Below, piece after piece: positions 24,195 to 33,649 of a stretch of DNA of 64,000 bases (positions are counted from its first letter, which is position 1; each line of letters begins with the position of its first letter). The notes beneath the pieces are model-generated. The model was not told the DNA's origin. It did not search any database and was given only the letters and a program-made list of their open reading frames with translations. Position numbers and translations under genes: made by a program. Origin of the DNA: Pseudarthrobacter enclensis (GTDB lineage: Bacteria; Actinomycetota; Actinomycetes; Actinomycetales; Micrococcaceae); contig NZ_KQ758609.1 in the NCBI RefSeq assembly GCF_001457025.1, positions 32,967 to 96,966 of the forward strand. The letters run 5' to 3'.

Positions 24195-25616
24195 TCAGGA
24201 GTCGCGCTGCTGCTGCTTGATCCGGTTGGTCAGCTCGGTGACCTGGTTGTAGATCACACGCCGCTCGGCCATCAGCTCGCGAATTTTCCGGTCAGCGTGG
24301 ATGACCGTGGTGTGGTCGCGGCCGCCAAGCTCCTGGCCGATCTTCGGCAGTGACATGTCGGTGAGCTCACGGCACAGGTACATCGCGATCTGGCGCGCGG
24401 TGACCAGGGTCCTGGTCCGCGACTTGCTGCAGAGCTCCTCCATGCTGAGCTTGAAGTAGTCCGCCGTCTGCTGCAGGATCTGGCCGGACGTGATCTCCTG
24501 GGCGCCGTCGTCCGTGATGAGGTCCTTCAGGACCATCTCCGCCAGAGCCACATCGACCGGCTGGCGGTTGAGGCTGGCGAACGCGGTGACCCTGATCAGC
24601 GCGCCTTCGAGTTCCCGGATGTTGCTTGAGATCTTCGACGCAATGTATTCCAGGGCATCGTCCGGTGCGGAGAGGCCCTCGCTCAGGGCCTTTTTGCGGA
24701 GGATGGCGATGCGGGTTTCCAGTTCCGGCGGCTGGATGTCCGTCAGCAGGCCCCATTCAAAGCGGGACTTCATGCGGTCTTCGAACCCGGCGAGCAGCTT
24801 GGGCGGCTGGTCGGAGGTGATGACCACCTGCTTGTTGTTGTTGTGCAGCGAATTGAACGTGTGGAAGAACTCCTCCAGCGTGCGGTCCTTGCCTGCCAGG
24901 AACTGGATGTCGTCAATGAGCAGGACATCGACGTTCCGGTAAGTGGTTTTGAAGCTGGCGCCCTCGTCATCACGGATGGAGTTGATGAAGTCATTGGTGA
25001 ACTCTTCGGAATTCACGTACCGGACGCGGATGCCGCTGTAGAGCCGGCGGGCGTAATGGCCGATTGCGTGCAGGAGGTGGGTTTTGCCCAGCCCGGAATC
25101 CCCGTAGATGAACAGCGGGTTGTACGCCTTGGCCGGCGCTTCGGCTACAGCGACGGCGGCCGCGTGGGCAAAGCGGTTGGACGAACCGATCACGAAGGTG
25201 TCGAAGACGTACTTGGGGTTGAGCCGGCCGAATTCGTGCGAGGTGCTCGGCAGCATGGGCTGCGGCTTCTGCTCAACCAGCTGGTCCGGGGAGTAAGAAG
25301 GCTCGACGACGGGTTCAGGCTCTTCGTGGATCGGCACCAGGTCCGTGTCCACGTCGATGGCGCAACGGATGTCTTCCGAGAACACGCTGTGCAGCGCATC
25401 GTCAAGTGCGTCCTTGACCTGGGTCTGCAGCACTTCGCGGGTGAGCTCGTTGGGGACGGCCACCAGCAGGGTGGAACCGATCAGGCCCTGTGCCTGGGCC
25501 AGGATGACGAAGCCGCGCTGGCGGGGGGAAACCCGGTGATCCTTCTCCAGCAGGCTGACAACGCGCCGCCAGGAACTTCCGACAGTATTGGCGTGGTTGG
25601 CTTCGTCTACTGTCAT
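24195..25616 (-). CDS. dnaA: Chromosomal replication initiator DnaA
   Basis: The 473-aa protein has domain I (SSWRRVVSLLEKDHRVSPRQ), a short acidic/proline domain II, the AAA+ domain III with Walker A GDSGLGKTHLLHAIG (about residue 172), Walker B VLLIDDIQFLAGK and sensor ITSDQPP, and domain IV with the DNA-binding signature GGRDHTTVIHADRKIRELM. It binds the 9-mer boxes on both sides of its own gene. ATG 25616 is preferred to the TTG just upstream. It is transcribed away from rpmH, toward dnaN. Confidence 0.98.
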   Translation of the reverse strand: MTVDEANHANTVGSSWRRVVSLLEKDHRVSPRQRGFVILAQAQGLIGSTLLVAVPNELTREVLQTQVKDALDDALHSVFSEDIRCAIDVDTDLVPIHEEPEPVVEPSYSPDQLVEQKPQPMLPSTSHEFGRLNPKYVFDTFVIGSSNRFAHAAAVAVAEAPAKAYNPLFIYGDSGLGKTHLLHAIGHYARRLYSGIRVRYVNSEEFTNDFINSIRDDEGASFKTTYRNVDVLLIDDIQFLAGKDRTLEEFFHTFNSLHNNNKQVVITSDQPPKLLAGFEDRMKSRFEWGLLTDIQPPELETRIAILRKKALSEGLSAPDDALEYIASKISSNIRELEGALIRVTAFASLNRQPVDVALAEMVLKDLITDDGAQEITSGQILQQTADYFKLSMEELCSKSRTRTLVTARQIAMYLCRELTDMSLPKIGQELGGRDHTTVIHADRKIRELMAERRVIYNQVTELTNRIKQQQRDS

Positions 25617-26085
25617 CAATCGGTTTTCCTCAAACTTGCTATGCCGTGCGTTACCTGCAGCCCCGTTCCCGGAACCAGGGTGCTGGCCCAGCTTAATCCA
25701 CAGGGTTATGCACAGACCGTGGATAATCGGCTACTGAGCCACTCTAGGGGATGAAAAGCCCAGAAGATAGCTGGCAAAGTGCTTGTGGATAATTACACTG
25801 GTGTGGTTCGCCTGCGGGGGTTGTGAGCGGCTTCATCCACAGGCCGCGGGCGGGACTTAGACACAGCTGGGGATAGGCCGGAAGAGGCCCCCCGGTTTGA
25901 CTGTGCTACCCGGATTGCCCTAACGTTGTGAAGTCCTTTGTGTCCGCTTTTTGGTCCCGACTGATCTTCCGAGTGCAGTGCACCCGGGTAGGAGCGGGAA
26001 GCGTACACATACAAAACTTAGCGTCGGCCAGTTCTTCCCCTTATTGATCGGGTGGACGCACCTTTGATCCACTGGAGTAACTAAC
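25617..26085. other. oriC: oriC, part 2: dnaA-rpmH divergent intergenic region
   Basis: About 470 bases without a gene. DnaA boxes: TGTGGATAA exact at 25784-25792, with near matches TTAATCCACAG (about 25693), TTATGCACA (25706-25714), CGTGGATAA (25718-25726) and TTCATCCACAG (about 25829). The right part should hold promoters for dnaA and rpmH; TTGACT (25897-25902) and TAACGT (25921-25926) are an 18-bp-spaced candidate for the plus strand. This region completes a bipartite origin around dnaA. Confidence 0.8.
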
Positions 26086-26223
26086 GTGAGCAAGCGGACT
26101 TTTCAGCCGAATAACCGCCGTCGGGCCAAGAAGCACGGCTTCCGCCTTCGTATGCGCACCCGTGCCGGCCGTGCCATCCTGGCAGCCCGCCGCGGCAAGG
26201 GCCGTACCGAGCTGTCGGCTTAA
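26086..26223 (+). CDS. rpmH: Ribosomal protein L34
   Basis: The frame gives a 45-aa very basic protein: VSKRTFQPNNRRRAKKHGFR, then LRMRTRAGRAILAARRGKGR and TELSA. This is an exact L34 pattern (KRTFQPNNRRR, HGFRxRMxTxxGRxIL). It is a component of the 50S subunit. GTG start, with GGAG at about 26072. It is the first gene of the rpmH-rnpA-yidD-yidC-jag-rsmG block. Confidence 0.98.
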   Translation: MSKRTFQPNNRRRAKKHGFRLRMRTRAGRAILAARRGKGRTELSA

Positions 26224-26264
26224 ATACCTGACTTGTCGGTAGACACTTTCCTTGCGAGTTTAAG

Positions 26265-26675
26265 GTGCTGGCCGCCCGCAACCGCCTGAGGACCTCAACC
26301 GACTTTTCAACAACTGTACGTTCCGGTGTCCGCAATGGGCGCCGGAACGTAGTGTTATATGCGGCAGCCATCGCTGCCGACGAACCCAGCCGGATCGGGT
26401 TCATCGTTTCCAAGAGCGTAGGGAACGCTGTGGTCAGGAACCTCGTTAAGAGGAGACTAAGAGAAGCAGGTGCCGCGTCGCTGCGCGAACACGGCACCGG
26501 GCTTGCCATAGTGGTCCGTGCGCTGCCTGCTTCCGCCTCGGCGAGTTGGGACCAGTTGCTGCAGGACTACAACGCTGCACTTGATTCGACGCTCGCCCGG
26601 CTGGCCGGACGCCCCGCCAGGGGCGCCGGTAAAGGTTCGGCCGGTACAACACAGAAGGGGACACCGCGTGCCTAA
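26265..26675 (+). CDS. rnpA: Ribonuclease P protein component
   Basis: The 136-aa protein begins with GTG as MLAARNRLRTSTDFSTTVRSG and has the RNA-binding signature FIVSKSVGNAVVRNLVKRRLREA. It assists the RNA subunit in 5' tRNA maturation. The C-terminal tail (RLAGRPARGAGKGSAG) is longer than usual and Gly/Arg-rich. It overlaps yidD by 8 bases. Confidence 0.96.
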   Translation: MLAARNRLRTSTDFSTTVRSGVRNGRRNVVLYAAAIAADEPSRIGFIVSKSVGNAVVRNLVKRRLREAGAASLREHGTGLAIVVRALPASASASWDQLLQDYNAALDSTLARLAGRPARGAGKGSAGTTQKGTPRA

Positions 26676-27060
26676 CGCCACCGCCGTCGTCGCCCGCTTC
26701 CATCCCGTTGTTGCCGCCGTCCTGCTGTTCCTGTGGAACCTGCCCCGGAACTTCCTCATTGTCTTGCTGAAGGCCTACCGCAAGGTGGTTTCTCCCTTGT
26801 ACGGCCAGGTGTGCCGTTTTTTCCCTTCATGCTCGGCCTACGCCCTTGAAGCTGTCACTGTCCACGGCGCAGTCAAGGGAACCTGGCTGGCCGTCCGCCG
26901 CCTGGGCCGCTGCCATCCGTGGAACGCCGGTGGTGTGGACCATGTCCCCGCCGGCCACCGGGAATGGCCCGCCAATCGGACACCCACAATTGTTGTGCTG
27001 AACAATCCGGACAAGTACCTGGTTGCTCGGACTGATGAAGAAGGCCGCAGCGCGGCCTGA
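26668..27060 (+). CDS. yidD: Membrane protein insertion efficiency factor YidD
   Basis: From the GTG at 26668 the 130-aa product has an amphipathic N-terminal helix (FLIVLLKAYRKVVSPLYG), the Cys-rich core CRFFPSCSAYALEAVTVHG, and RRLGRCHPWNAGG. YidD works with YidC at the inner face of the membrane. The C-terminal extension after VPAGH is about 45 aa and less conserved. It overlaps rnpA and precedes yidC by 15 bases. Confidence 0.94.
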   Translation: MPNATAVVARFHPVVAAVLLFLWNLPRNFLIVLLKAYRKVVSPLYGQVCRFFPSCSAYALEAVTVHGAVKGTWLAVRRLGRCHPWNAGGVDHVPAGHREWPANRTPTIVVLNNPDKYLVARTDEEGRSAA

Positions 27061-27075
27061 CGAATAGGGATAAGT

Positions 27076-28035
27076 ATGGACTTCTTTGGAACAATCATGG
27101 CCCCGTTCAAGTGGCTGGTTTCCATCATCATGATCGGCTTCCACGATGGCCTGACCGCCATCGGGATGCCGACCGCGAACGGCTGGACCTGGACGCTGTC
27201 CATCATTGGGCTGGTGCTGGTGATCCGTGCCGCCCTGATCCCGGTGTTCGTCAAGCAGATCAAGGCCCAGCGCGGCATGCAGCTCCTGCAACCTGACCTG
27301 AAGAAGCTGCAGGACAAGTACAAGGGCAAGACCGACCAGCTGTCCCGCCAGGCAATGGCCCAGGAACAGATGGCCATGTACAAGAAGCACGGCACCAACC
27401 CGTTCTCCGCCTGCCTTCCGATGCTGATCCAGATGCCGTTCTTCTTCGCCCTGTTCCAGGTGCTCTCCGGCATTACCTCGGCGAAGAACGAGGGCCAGGG
27501 CATCGGAGCCATGAGCCATGAGCAGGTGGTCGAGTTCGACGCGTCGAGCATTTTCGGAGCTCCGCTGTCTGCTGCCCTGCTGCACGGCGGCGCCGGGAAC
27601 GTGGCCGTGGTGGTGCTGTCGATCATCATGATCCTGGCCATGACGGCTTCGCAGTTCATTACCCAGAAGCAGATCATGGCCAAGAACATGTCCGAAGAGG
27701 CCATGGCCAGCCCGTTCATGCGCCAGCAGAAGATGATGCTGTACATCCTCCCCATCGTCTTTGGTGTGGGTGGCATCAACTTCCCCATCGGTGTCCTGAT
27801 CTACTGGACCACCACAAACCTGTGGACCATGGGCCAGCAGTTCTTCGTCATCCGCCGCATGCCGACGCCGGGATCCCCCGCCGCCAAGGCCCTCGCCGAA
27901 CGCCGGGCTGCCAAGGGCCTGCCTGCGCTCTCCGTCCTGACCGGCAAAAAGGAAGAGGCTCCCGAGGCCGCCGCCGCCGTCGAACCCAAGGGACAGCGCG
28001 TCCAGCCACAACGTAAGAACAGGAAGAAGAAGTAA
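27076..28035 (+). CDS. yidC: Membrane protein insertase YidC/OxaA
   Basis: The 319-aa protein has five hydrophobic helices, starting FKWLVSIIMIGFHDGL, and the insertase core VIRAALIPVFVKQIKAQRGM (with the conserved charged hydrophilic groove Arg), then FSACLPMLIQMPFFFALFQVL and NFPIGVLIYWTTTNLWTMGQQ. A basic, Lys/Arg-rich tail (PQRKNRKKK) probably touches the ribosome. It inserts membrane proteins with or without SecYEG. The stop and the jag start overlap (TAATG). Confidence 0.97.
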   Translation: MDFFGTIMAPFKWLVSIIMIGFHDGLTAIGMPTANGWTWTLSIIGLVLVIRAALIPVFVKQIKAQRGMQLLQPDLKKLQDKYKGKTDQLSRQAMAQEQMAMYKKHGTNPFSACLPMLIQMPFFFALFQVLSGITSAKNEGQGIGAMSHEQVVEFDASSIFGAPLSAALLHGGAGNVAVVVLSIIMILAMTASQFITQKQIMAKNMSEEAMASPFMRQQKMMLYILPIVFGVGGINFPIGVLIYWTTTNLWTMGQQFFVIRRMPTPGSPAAKALAERRAAKGLPALSVLTGKKEEAPEAAAAVEPKGQRVQPQRKNRKKK

Positions 28036-28601
28036 TGTCAGCCGAGCGCACCGAACACGCCCTTTCTGAAGACATGGTGGAAGACCGCGGGGATTCTGCC
28101 TCCCAGGATGCCGCCGCCGAAAAGCCGTCCGCGGCCAACAGGCTTGAAGAAGAAGGCGACATCGCGGCCGACTACCTCGAGGAGCTGCTGGACATTGCCG
28201 ATATCGACGGTGATATCGACATCGAGGTCCGCAACGGCCGCACCTACATCTCCATCGTTGCCGATGACGACAGTGAAGGCCTGGAGAGCCTGGTGGGTGA
28301 GGACGGGGAGGTCCTGGAGGCCCTGCAGGAACTGACCCGGCTTGCGGTCCTGTCCGCCACGGAAACGCGTTCCCGCCTGGTGCTGGACATCAACGGGTAC
28401 CGGCAGGAGCGTACCGGCCACCTGCAAAAGATCGCCGAGGATGCGGCCGCCTCCGTCAAGGAGAACGGCAAGCCGGTTGCCCTTGAGCCGATGAGTGCCT
28501 ACGAGCGCAAGATCGTCCACGACGCCGTCGCCGACCTGGGACTCGTGAGCGAGTCCGAGGGTGAAGGCAACGGGCGCCACATTGTCGTATCCGCAGACTA
28601 G
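28035..28601 (+). CDS. jag: Jag/SpoIIIJ-associated R3H-domain RNA-binding protein
   Basis: The 188-aa protein has an acidic N-terminus, a KH-like domain (YLEELLDIADIDGDIDIEV through LVLDINGYRQER), and an R3H domain with the core RxxxH-like segment ALEPMSAYERKIVHDAV. It binds RNA and is always next to yidC. It has been tied to cell elongation and Ser/Thr kinase signalling in Gram-positives. The Jag-N region is absent, as is usual for actinobacteria. Confidence 0.94.
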   Translation: MSAERTEHALSEDMVEDRGDSASQDAAAEKPSAANRLEEEGDIAADYLEELLDIADIDGDIDIEVRNGRTYISIVADDDSEGLESLVGEDGEVLEALQELTRLAVLSATETRSRLVLDINGYRQERTGHLQKIAEDAAASVKENGKPVALEPMSAYERKIVHDAVADLGLVSESEGEGNGRHIVVSAD

Positions 28602-28620
28602 AGATTGCTGGCCGCTAAAC

Positions 28621-29271
28621 ATGGTTGATATCACCGCTGCCGAGTTGAGCGCGGCTGAGAAGATCTTCGGTGACCGCCTGGACCTTGCCAAGCGCTACGT
28701 GGAGCATCTGGCCACGTCGGGTACGGAGCGCGGGCTCATTGGCCCCCGCGAGGTTCCGCGGCTGTGGAGCCGGCACGTGCTGAACTGCGCTGTCATCGAA
28801 AGCGAGATTCCGCAGGAAAGCCACGTGGCCGACGTCGGAAGCGGTGCCGGCCTGCCCGGCCTGTGCCTGGCCATAGCCCGGCCGGACCTCGAACTGACCC
28901 TGATCGAACCGCTCGAGCGCCGGGTGATCTGGCTGCAGGAGGTGGTGGACGACCTCGGGCTGGATAACGTCACGGTGATGCGCACACGCGCGGAGCTGGC
29001 AGTCGGACACATTGAGGCCGACGTCGTCACGGCCAGGGCGGTCTCTGCCTTGACCAACCTCGCCGGCCTCACCATCCCGCTGCTCGGCGGCAAGGGCGAG
29101 GTCGTGGCCATCAAGGGCCGCAGCGCGGGCGAGGAAATCGAGAAAGCCGCCAAGACCATCCGAAAGCTTGGCGGCGTGCAGACCACGGTCGTCACAGTGG
29201 GTGACCACCTCCTTGAGGAGCCCACCACTGTAGTCCGCATTGTGGTGGACAAGCCCCAAAAGAAGTCCTAG
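28621..29271 (+). CDS. rsmG: 16S rRNA (guanine-527-N7) methyltransferase
   Basis: The 216-aa product from ATG 28621 has VPRLWSRHVLNCAVIES, the SAM motif VADVGSGAGLPGLCLAIARP and a second motif LIEPLERRVIWLQEVVDDL. It methylates G527 of 16S rRNA, and loss gives low-level streptomycin resistance in many bacteria. It follows jag with a 19-base gap and precedes parA, as in the standard cluster. Confidence 0.96.
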   Translation: MVDITAAELSAAEKIFGDRLDLAKRYVEHLATSGTERGLIGPREVPRLWSRHVLNCAVIESEIPQESHVADVGSGAGLPGLCLAIARPDLELTLIEPLERRVIWLQEVVDDLGLDNVTVMRTRAELAVGHIEADVVTARAVSALTNLAGLTIPLLGGKGEVVAIKGRSAGEEIEKAAKTIRKLGGVQTTVVTVGDHLLEEPTTVVRIVVDKPQKKS

Positions 29272-29360
29272 CACTGGCCCGGTGACCGCGGTCTGCCGGG
29301 TGCAGCAGTTAGGCTAGACAACGGCAGCAAAATTGGCTGAACGAGAGTGAGTGTGCCCCA

Positions 29361-30428
29361 GTGACAAGTAGTGAAGCCTCCACACAGCGGATACCGCCGT
29401 TTGTGACACTGGGGTCCGCTCGTTCTGTCTCTGGCCCCGTGAGCATCCCGGGACGTGGCGGGACTCACCCGAAACAGGTTGTAGGAAGCCCATCGTCGAC
29501 GGCGGTTTCACGTGAAACAACCGCTGCCAGTCGATCCAACGTCATCGACGCCATTGATGATTCAAGCCCCATCGCCAGGGAGCTTGCCCACGAGACCAAG
29601 CGGCGCGAACGGTTGATGGGCAGGCGGTTGCCGCGGCCTGAGAAGACACGCATCTTCACCGTGTCCAACCAGAAAGGCGGCGTGGGCAAGACCACCACTA
29701 CGGTGAACATCGCGGCAGCCCTCGCAGCCGCCGGGCTGAACGTACTGGTGATCGATATCGACCCGCAGGGTAATGCCTCCACGGCGTTGGGCATCGAGCA
29801 CCACGCTGATGTGGACAGCATCTACGACGTCCTGATCAACGATGTCGCCCTGGCCGATGTCGTGGCGCAATGCCCGGACATGGACAAGCTCATCTGCGCG
29901 CCGGCCACCATCCACCTCGCCGGTGCGGAAATCGAACTCGTTTCCCTGGTAGCACGGGAACAGAGGCTCCGCCGCGCCATTGACGTGTATGCCAAGACCC
30001 GCGAGAAGAACGGCGAGGAGCGGCTGGATTACATCTTCATCGACTGCCCTCCCAGCCTGGGCCTCCTGACGGTCAATGCCTTCTGTGCCGCCAACGAGGT
30101 GCTGATTCCCATCCAGTGCGAGTACTACGCCCTGGAAGGCCTCAGTCAGCTGCTGAAGAACATCGAAATGATCCAGAAGCACCTCAACGCCGAACTGGTG
30201 GTCTCCACCATCCTGTTGACGATGTACGACGGGCGCACGAACCTTGCGGCGCAGGTTGCAGCGGAGGTGCGCACACACTTCCCGGAGCAGGTCCTGTCAG
30301 CTGTGGTTCCGCGTTCGGTCCGCATCTCCGAGGCGCCGAGCTACCAGCAGACAGTCATGACCTATGACCCTTCCTCCAGTGGCGCACTGTCCTACCTGGA
30401 AGCCGCTGCTGAAATAGCAGAACGCTAG
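29361..30428 (+). CDS. parA: Chromosome-partitioning ATPase ParA (Soj)
   Basis: The 355-aa protein has a deviant Walker A NQKGGVGKTTTTVNIAAAL, the motif IDIDPQGNAST, and the Walker B-like IFIDCPPSLGLL. A Ser/Thr/Pro-rich extension of about 95 residues precedes the ATPase and includes the codons of one parS site. The GTG at 29361 is the assigned start; a start nearer the ATPase would be typical in length, so the extension may be shorter in reality. ParA moves ParB-parS complexes along the nucleoid. Confidence 0.93.
   Translation: MTSSEASTQRIPPFVTLGSARSVSGPVSIPGRGGTHPKQVVGSPSSTAVSRETTAASRSNVIDAIDDSSPIARELAHETKRRERLMGRRLPRPEKTRIFTVSNQKGGVGKTTTTVNIAAALAAAGLNVLVIDIDPQGNASTALGIEHHADVDSIYDVLINDVALADVVAQCPDMDKLICAPATIHLAGAEIELVSLVAREQRLRRAIDVYAKTREKNGEERLDYIFIDCPPSLGLLTVNAFCAANEVLIPIQCEYYALEGLSQLLKNIEMIQKHLNAELVVSTILLTMYDGRTNLAAQVAAEVRTHFPEQVLSAVVPRSVRISEAPSYQQTVMTYDPSSSGALSYLEAAAEIAER
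29505..29518. promoter_or_regulatory. parS: parS site 1, inside the 5' part of parA
   Basis: Exact palindrome GTTTCACGTGAAAC, the ParB-binding centromere core. It lies within codons of the parA extension (read as VSRET). Confidence 0.95.
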
Positions 30429-30494
30429 AATCTTCAATACTGCATCGACCGGAGCCGGGATCACGGCCGGTTCTACCACTGGAGGGATTTACCC

Positions 30495-31907
30495 ATGAGC
30501 GAGAAGCGACGGGGCCTTGGCCGCGGACTTGGCGCGCTGATTCCTAGTTCCGGCGCATCCAATGGGCAGGGCAACGGTGCAGCTGTTTCTCGTCCGGTGG
30601 ACCTGTTCTTCCCTGAGAGCCGCAAAAAGGCTGAACCCCTCGATGCCGCAGATGCTGCGCGTCAGGAGGAATCCGCTAAGGCAGCCGCTTCCGCAAAGGC
30701 GCCGGCACGCAAGCCGGCATCCGCGAAAGCACCCGCTCCCAGCAAGGCGCCGGCTGCCAAAGCGCCCGTTGCCAAGGAAGCCACAGCCAAGAAGCCTGCA
30801 GTCAGGACGCCTGCGGCCAAGACTCCCGCTGAAAAGGAAGCGGCATCGGGCCCGGTATCAGATACTGCAGCTAAGAAAGCATCCGGCGCCGCTGACTCGG
30901 ATCCCACCCACAGCGCTTCCAGGAGTGCTGCCTCGCCTGAACCCGCGAAGCCGGCAGCGGCGCCCTCTCCGAACACTTCACCTGCTGAGGCCGAAGGCCA
31001 GGCTCCCTCCATGCAGGAGGAATCTTTCCCGGCCGCGCCGGAGGAGATCAGCCGTCCGCAGTCAGATAATGGCGTGGACCTCGTGGAGGTACCCGGGGCA
31101 CACTTTGCCGAGATTCCTGTTGGCGATATCCATCCCAACCGCAAGCAGCCGCGTTCCGTCTTCGACGAGGACGACATGGCCGAGCTTGTACATTCCGTGC
31201 GGGAAATTGGCGTCCTCCAGCCAATTGTCGTCCGCAAATCAACTGAAGACGGTATTGAACCGTTTGAGCTCGTCATGGGTGAACGCCGCTGGAGGGCTGT
31301 GCAGGCCGCCGGGCTGGAGACCATCCCTGCCATTGTTCGTGACACCACCGATGACGACCTTCTGCGTGATGCCCTGCTGGAGAACCTGCACCGTAGCCAG
31401 CTGAATCCGCTGGAAGAGGCTGCTGCCTACCAGCAGCTCCTTGAGGATTTCGGCACAACGCATGAACAGCTGGCAGACCGCATCGGCCGTTCACGCCCGC
31501 AGGTCTCGAACACCCTCCGGCTCCTCAAGCTCCCGCCGCTCGTCCAGCGCCGAGTGGCCGCCGGCGTGCTGTCTGCCGGCCACGCACGAGCGCTGCTGTC
31601 CCTTCCTGATGCGGCGGCCATGGAACGTCTCGCCCAAAAGATCGTCGCCGAAGGCATGTCCGTGCGGGCCACAGAAGAAGCGGTCGCGCTGTACCAGGAT
31701 CCCACCAAACCAGCTAAGAACAACGTTCCCCGACCGGGAGCCCGCCACGAACGCCTGGACTACCTGGCATCGTCGCTGTCGGACCGCTTGGACACGAATG
31801 TGAAGATTTCTCTGGGTGTCCGTAAAGGCAAGGTCAGCATTGAATTTGCCAGCGTGGAAGATTTGAACAGGATCATGGACGTCTTGGCCCCCGGATCTGC
31901 CAACTAA
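30495..31907 (+). CDS. parB: Chromosome-partitioning protein ParB with long low-complexity N-terminus
   Basis: The 470-aa protein begins MSEKRRGLGRGLGALIPSS, the ParA-interacting motif. Residues about 50-160 are an Ala/Lys/Pro-rich repeat of the KAPA type. The ParB core follows: IPVGDIHPNRKQPRSVF, the CTP-binding GERRWRAVQAAGL, ENLHRSQLNPLEEA, and the HTH stretch QLADRIGRSRPQVSNTLRLL, then the dimerisation tail. ParB loads on parS as a CTP-dependent clamp. ParB is usually about 290-340 aa; the added length is the repeat-rich insert. A terminator closes the gene. Confidence 0.95.
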   Translation: MSEKRRGLGRGLGALIPSSGASNGQGNGAAVSRPVDLFFPESRKKAEPLDAADAARQEESAKAAASAKAPARKPASAKAPAPSKAPAAKAPVAKEATAKKPAVRTPAAKTPAEKEAASGPVSDTAAKKASGAADSDPTHSASRSAASPEPAKPAAAPSPNTSPAEAEGQAPSMQEESFPAAPEEISRPQSDNGVDLVEVPGAHFAEIPVGDIHPNRKQPRSVFDEDDMAELVHSVREIGVLQPIVVRKSTEDGIEPFELVMGERRWRAVQAAGLETIPAIVRDTTDDDLLRDALLENLHRSQLNPLEEAAAYQQLLEDFGTTHEQLADRIGRSRPQVSNTLRLLKLPPLVQRRVAAGVLSAGHARALLSLPDAAAMERLAQKIVAEGMSVRATEEAVALYQDPTKPAKNNVPRPGARHERLDYLASSLSDRLDTNVKISLGVRKGKVSIEFASVEDLNRIMDVLAPGSAN

Positions 31908-31919
31908 GGCAACGTGTAG

Positions 31920-31947
31920 AGGCCCCGTTCGTCGAACGGGGCCTTTA
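31920..31947 (+). terminator. Rho-independent terminator after parB
   Basis: AGGCCCCGTTCG with complement CGAACGGGGCCT forms a near-perfect stem, followed by TTT. It lies 12 bases beyond the parB stop. Confidence 0.88.
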
Positions 31948-32485
31948 GCGTTCCAGGGCTCCGCCGGGACCTGTCCCCTGCTACTCTCAGCGGTCGGAGG
32001 CAGCGAGTTCAGCGGGCACAACCAGCGTCAGTGGATTCGCATTAGTTCCGGCAGGAAGTGTTTGCGCTACTCCGCATTGATGGGGGTCTCCCTGTTCATG
32101 TCCGGCCAAGTAATCCGATCTCAGCTTGGGGACGGGCTCGAACCAGCGCGTCTGGAGGCACTCTAAGGCCCTGTCATGAGTCCTGGAGGAAAGGACTGTG
32201 CGGTCCCACGCGTGGGCCGGCGACAACGCTTCTGTGGCCTGTGCAGGGCGGCCAGAACACAAACTGATCCAGTCCGGTTGATCCTATGAACCTTCGAGCC
32301 CGGTGAGCTCGCTATTTGAGGCCGCCGGTGGCTCGGTTACCGCCCCAACGGCGTTCAAGAGAGACATATCCGAGGCAGTACCGGCCCGTCGTCAGCTGAA
32401 CTGTGCAAAGCCAGATTCGTTCTCGAACTTATAGGTTGCTGGGCTACGGGGCAGTAGCTGCTTTCGGGGCACCGAATAACTGTGG

Positions 32486-32499
32486 GTTTCACGTGAAAC
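32486..32499. promoter_or_regulatory. parS: parS site 2
   Basis: Exact GTTTCACGTGAAAC. Confidence 0.95.
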
Positions 32500-33206
32500 T
32501 TTGACGTAGCCGATCGTCAATGAGTTGGGTGATGTGCTAGGGAGCCTGACCACCGCCCAGGAAGCGGGACGGCGTACTGGCACATGGATATCGAGGGGCG
32601 CCGCCCATAATTATGGTCTCTGCGCGTCATAGATGCAGCTGAATGAATGGACTAAAGATTTGGGGCTCCGATCGATGCGCCCGATGAATCCACAACTGGA
32701 GAATGGGCCGGAGTTGGTCGGGCCCTATGCACCCCTCGGCACGTAGATTGCCTACGTGGCGGAAGCATGGGGGCCGCATCGCTACTGCTTCATAGCGCCC
32801 ACGCGTGGGTGGTAGTGGTCGTGCGAGGTAGTGCTGGCTATTGACCAAATGTTCCGTGAGCACGACACTGTGACACTTACGCGGCGCTGTGCTGCGGTGC
32901 GTTCGTTCTAAGGCTAGGGATTGGCGGTCTTAAGCGACCGGGCGACATTACTGGTGACGTGAGCACGTGCCATCGCGAACACGGCGTTTCATCCATGTGT
33001 GACGGTAGTGCAGTGCCACAGCACTTCGGGTGTTGGAGTGCGAACCACGGCACCGGCACACGGAACGTATTTCCACGGGCCCCGTTTCGGGATCCCTGCA
33101 ACCGACTAACCCGATATGCTCCGCGTTCCGACGCTCTTCTTGGCCCACCTTCTGCATCGCACGACTCATTCTATCGAGGGCTGATGAGAGGTTCAAAGGA
33201 TGGGAT

Positions 33207-33220
33207 GTTTCATGTGGAAC
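33207..33220. promoter_or_regulatory. Degenerate parS-like site
   Basis: GTTTCATGTGGAAC differs from the parS core at two positions (12 of 14 match). It may be a decayed or weak ParB site. Confidence 0.45.
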
Positions 33221-33635
33221 GGTGTCTGTTGGTCACGTGACGTTCCTGATAGGAAACCAGTTGGATGATGCCCCAGATGGATACGCCCTCCGGCGGCTCC
33301 AGCATGGAGTCCATCATGTACACGGACATAACCGGAGGCGCGCTCATGTTTGGAGTTTGGCTGCATGCTGCGAGCCCTTCGGGAGGGATAAATGCTGCGA
33401 TAGGTCCTGGTATGTTCAAAACCCTCCACCTGCTCTCGGGGAAGTCGCCGCCTCGCACTCGATACGTTGGCCCGAGCCGAGGCGGCAGTCTGTTGACGTG
33501 CCAGCACGTGGTAGAAATTGCCACGGCAAGGTCTACTTCGAGGTTGGGTGCTTTCCCGCGGCCTGGACGCGAACAACGAGCCTGCCGCCCCGACCGCTCT
33601 ACAAGCGACCCCCATTGACCGCTCACCTTACTGGT

Positions 33636-33649
33636 GTTTCACGTGAAAC
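33636..33649. promoter_or_regulatory. parS: parS site 3
   Basis: Exact core GTTTCACGTGAAAC, preceded by T. Confidence 0.95.
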
